From Metaphire vulgaris (taxonomy: Eukaryota; Annelida; Clitellata; Crassiclitellata; Megascolecidae): DNA of 64,000 nucleotides. Both the position numbers and the translations under genes were made by a program. Each line of letters begins with the position of its first letter. The stretch's first letter is position 1. Positions 62,601 through 64,000 of the stretch are shown here, in pieces. The stretch spans positions 3,881,968-3,945,967 of the forward strand of contig CM030851.1 in NCBI GenBank assembly GCA_018105865.1. Reading direction: 5' to 3'. The notes under the pieces were generated by a model, which searched no databases, was not told the origin of the DNA, and saw nothing but the letters and a program-made list of their open reading frames with translations.

Positions 62601-63204
62601 TAAGTCACGATTTCTTTCTGAAGTCTGGAATCTTCTGCATCGAACGCATGGACACTGGAAACAGCCGAATGGAGAGCCGTATTTCTTTCACAATCCACTG
62701 CATCCAACTGAACCCCCTCTCCCAAAGTTAGTAGATATTGTGTCGTCTTAGAAGGCGCCTCGTGTAAAGCTGTCCGTCCATTGTAGTCGCAGAAATTGAC
62801 GTCCGTATTGTAATCCCCTTTGCATAGAATTTTGATTACGTCGATGTGACCAGCATGTGCTGCAACTACGAGCGCCGTCTGACCTTTCGAGTTCCTGATA
62901 TTCGACTGAAATCCTCTTTCTAGAAGGTATTCTACAATCTGAAGATATCCATTTTCAGCGGTCAAATGTAGGAGAGTTTCATTATTGCTGTTCATCATGT
63001 TCATATTTGGCATATCTAAACCTGTCAAAAATGTACAAATTGCCGTTTGTTGAAGCCGAGTGCAAATCAACAATTTATTCCATTCGGTATTTAAGTTCTG
63101 ACACACGACGATGTCTCCTCGGTGGCGAAATGCGAAATTTTTCTTTTGACTCCATAGTCATAGTCGAGGCATTCTACATCCTAAGAACAACCACCATATG
63201 TGAA
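59676..63204 (-). pseudogene. Ankyrin-repeat Mab-21/cGAS-like paralogue, broken
   Basis: Same domain order as 16082-18772. Starting after acceptor tttggcacag, it meets a stop within eight codons, shifts frame near 63050, then reads ankyrin repeats (NETLLHLTAENGYLQIVEYL, GRTALHEA, GKTALLHAVENTNF), has an in-frame TAG near 62598 and several stops in the linker (62160-62284). It is interrupted at 61465-62041 by a LINE insertion, then continues GRTALHHVALCS, FMLVGSAKENTK, PDEFDFDVIL, SKLISLDIVLC, WIPYSAPYGRISFA, SYVLKTALLYCLE with frameshifts near 60910, 60740 and 60340. The catalytic G-S, E-x-D and D are still readable. Its C-terminus, in frame, shows the extension the first gene has lost. Not functional as it stands. 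Confidence 0.88.
61465..62041 (-). mobile_element. LINE insertion carrying pieces of the host gene
   Basis: A 577-bp insertion flanked by the 10-bp direct repeat TTAAGGCACA (61455-61464, 62042-62051), which splits the ankyrin codons for LCLNG. Reading on the minus strand: 48 bp of unknown filler, a 108-bp inverted copy of 62437-62544, a 43-bp direct copy of 62667-62709, then the C-terminus of a LINE protein (RRRLSLFGHVARQDNNIPAH, RPPGRPRRTW, TRATRDWHNGPLSSM) and a short AATG tail. Target duplication and tail indicate target-primed reverse transcription; the copied gene pieces lie at its 5' side. Confidence 0.9.
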
Positions 63205-63240
63205 CTGTGCCAAATATGAACTATTTTGTGACTAATAAAT

Positions 63241-64000
63241 ACATTTAGCAAAATATATTAAGTAATGTAAATACAATTTAACCACAACGTTCCAGCGAGA
63301 GATTGAAACATGTAGGGTGGGCCAATAATGCAACCATTTAAGTTTTTCTTTCAAATTCCAAAGGGCAGCGACGCCACTTAGCGAAAAATAAGTATTTCAT
63401 AAAAAATATGAGCTAGGTCTATGATGTTTTACTGCTAAAATTAATAACAGAAGGTTTTAATACAGTGTCTATAACAATTTTCTTCATTACTATGTTTTAG
63501 TTTGATTACGTCGCAGTGATGTCTTTGCTTCTTTTGTTTACAGTCTGTTTTTTGTAAAGTAAATTCTATGAATTTTTAATAACATCCGCAGAACCTATCG
63601 AAAGATGGTCGTTTCCAACTAACTAGTTTCAGAGACATTGAGGAATTTGTGACTTGACAGAATTTCCAAACAGGACGTGGAATAGAACGAGATTTGAACA
63701 TCTGTTGCAGAAAATCGATAAATCAGATGCCACGGAATGGTTGCAAGATCGTCCACGCCCTGTCCGGACCGGGGACAATATCACAGTTTTCAGGAATTAA
63801 TATGCGGCCTAATATGGTTCGCCCTGTATATTCTTTTTATTTACGTTCTAACTGTTTTTGTCATCATAATTGTGCTATTTTCTTTTGAATTTCTTAACTA
63901 TTAAATTCGTTATAATTTGACTGGTTTAGCTTTTGCAATTCAATTTCGTTTGATTGAGTTATACAATTCGCCTTCGAAATCTTTTATAAGGGAAGGATAC
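63241..64000. other. No gene recognised
   Basis: Begins with intron sequence resembling that upstream of the exon at 18772 (GTGACTAATAAATACATTTAG against GTGACTAGTAAATAAATTCAG), showing that the paralogy extends into the intron. Beyond about 63320 nothing is recognised. Confidence 0.5.

Noticed and set aside
1..64000. CRISPR array or prokaryotic operon
   Set aside because: Tandem repeats here are microsatellites and minisatellites without unique spacers; genes have introns.

Overview
The window looks like invertebrate animal DNA: split genes with GT/AG introns, very low gene density, and nested layers of LINEs, hAT-type and piggyBac-type DNA elements, a tRNA-derived SINE and many microsatellites. 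The palindromic word TAGGCCTA recurs in non-coding DNA. From memory this word, the mixture of CR1 and RTE-like LINEs, and the gene families present suggest a marine invertebrate deuterostome (echinoderm or hemichordate); this is low-confidence inference.

Host genes, all on the minus strand. (1) 7874-11507: the 3' part of an immunoglobulin-superfamily receptor with three Ig exons, a transmembrane exon and a tail exon carrying YAQL-x12-YSEL, an ITAM-like arrangement. All exon boundaries are phase 1. The third Ig exon can also be read through to a hydrophobic, GPI-signal-like end, so alternative membrane anchoring is possible. (2) 16082-18772: one long exon encoding about ten ankyrin repeats fused to a Mab-21/cGAS-like nucleotidyltransferase with GS, E-x-D and distal D all present, i.e. 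a candidate cGAS-like receptor. A broken paralogue lies at 59676-63204. (3) 31375-56244: an EndoU (XendoU) endoribonuclease gene that I assembled from five exons with matching phases. It starts with a signal-peptide exon, predicts 321 residues and keeps the catalytic H, H and K. Its 15.8-kb second intron is packed with transposons. An orphan, frameshifted copy of its last exon lies at 4234-4475.

Layout. 1-7.3 kb: repeats and the orphan EndoU exon. 7.9-11.5 kb: Ig receptor. 11.6-15.5 kb: small elements. 15.6-19.3 kb: ankyrin-nucleotidyltransferase gene. 19.5-31 kb: repeats, including a copy of the left-edge block. 31.4-56.2 kb: EndoU gene with, in its introns, CR1-like LINEs, a long RTE-like LINE hit by four DNA elements, and two pseudogenised multicopy (transposon-like) genes. 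57-59.6 kb: SINE and unassigned DNA. 59.7-63.2 kb: ankyrin-nucleotidyltransferase pseudogene, itself broken by a LINE insertion that carries rearranged pieces of the same gene.

The three host gene types (a cGAS-like sensor, a secreted RNase and an ITAM-like receptor) would fit innate defence, but they are merely neighbours and no functional link is shown by the sequence. Most other open frames are transposon debris. About a dozen DNA elements could be delimited to the base by terminal inverted repeats and target-site duplications.
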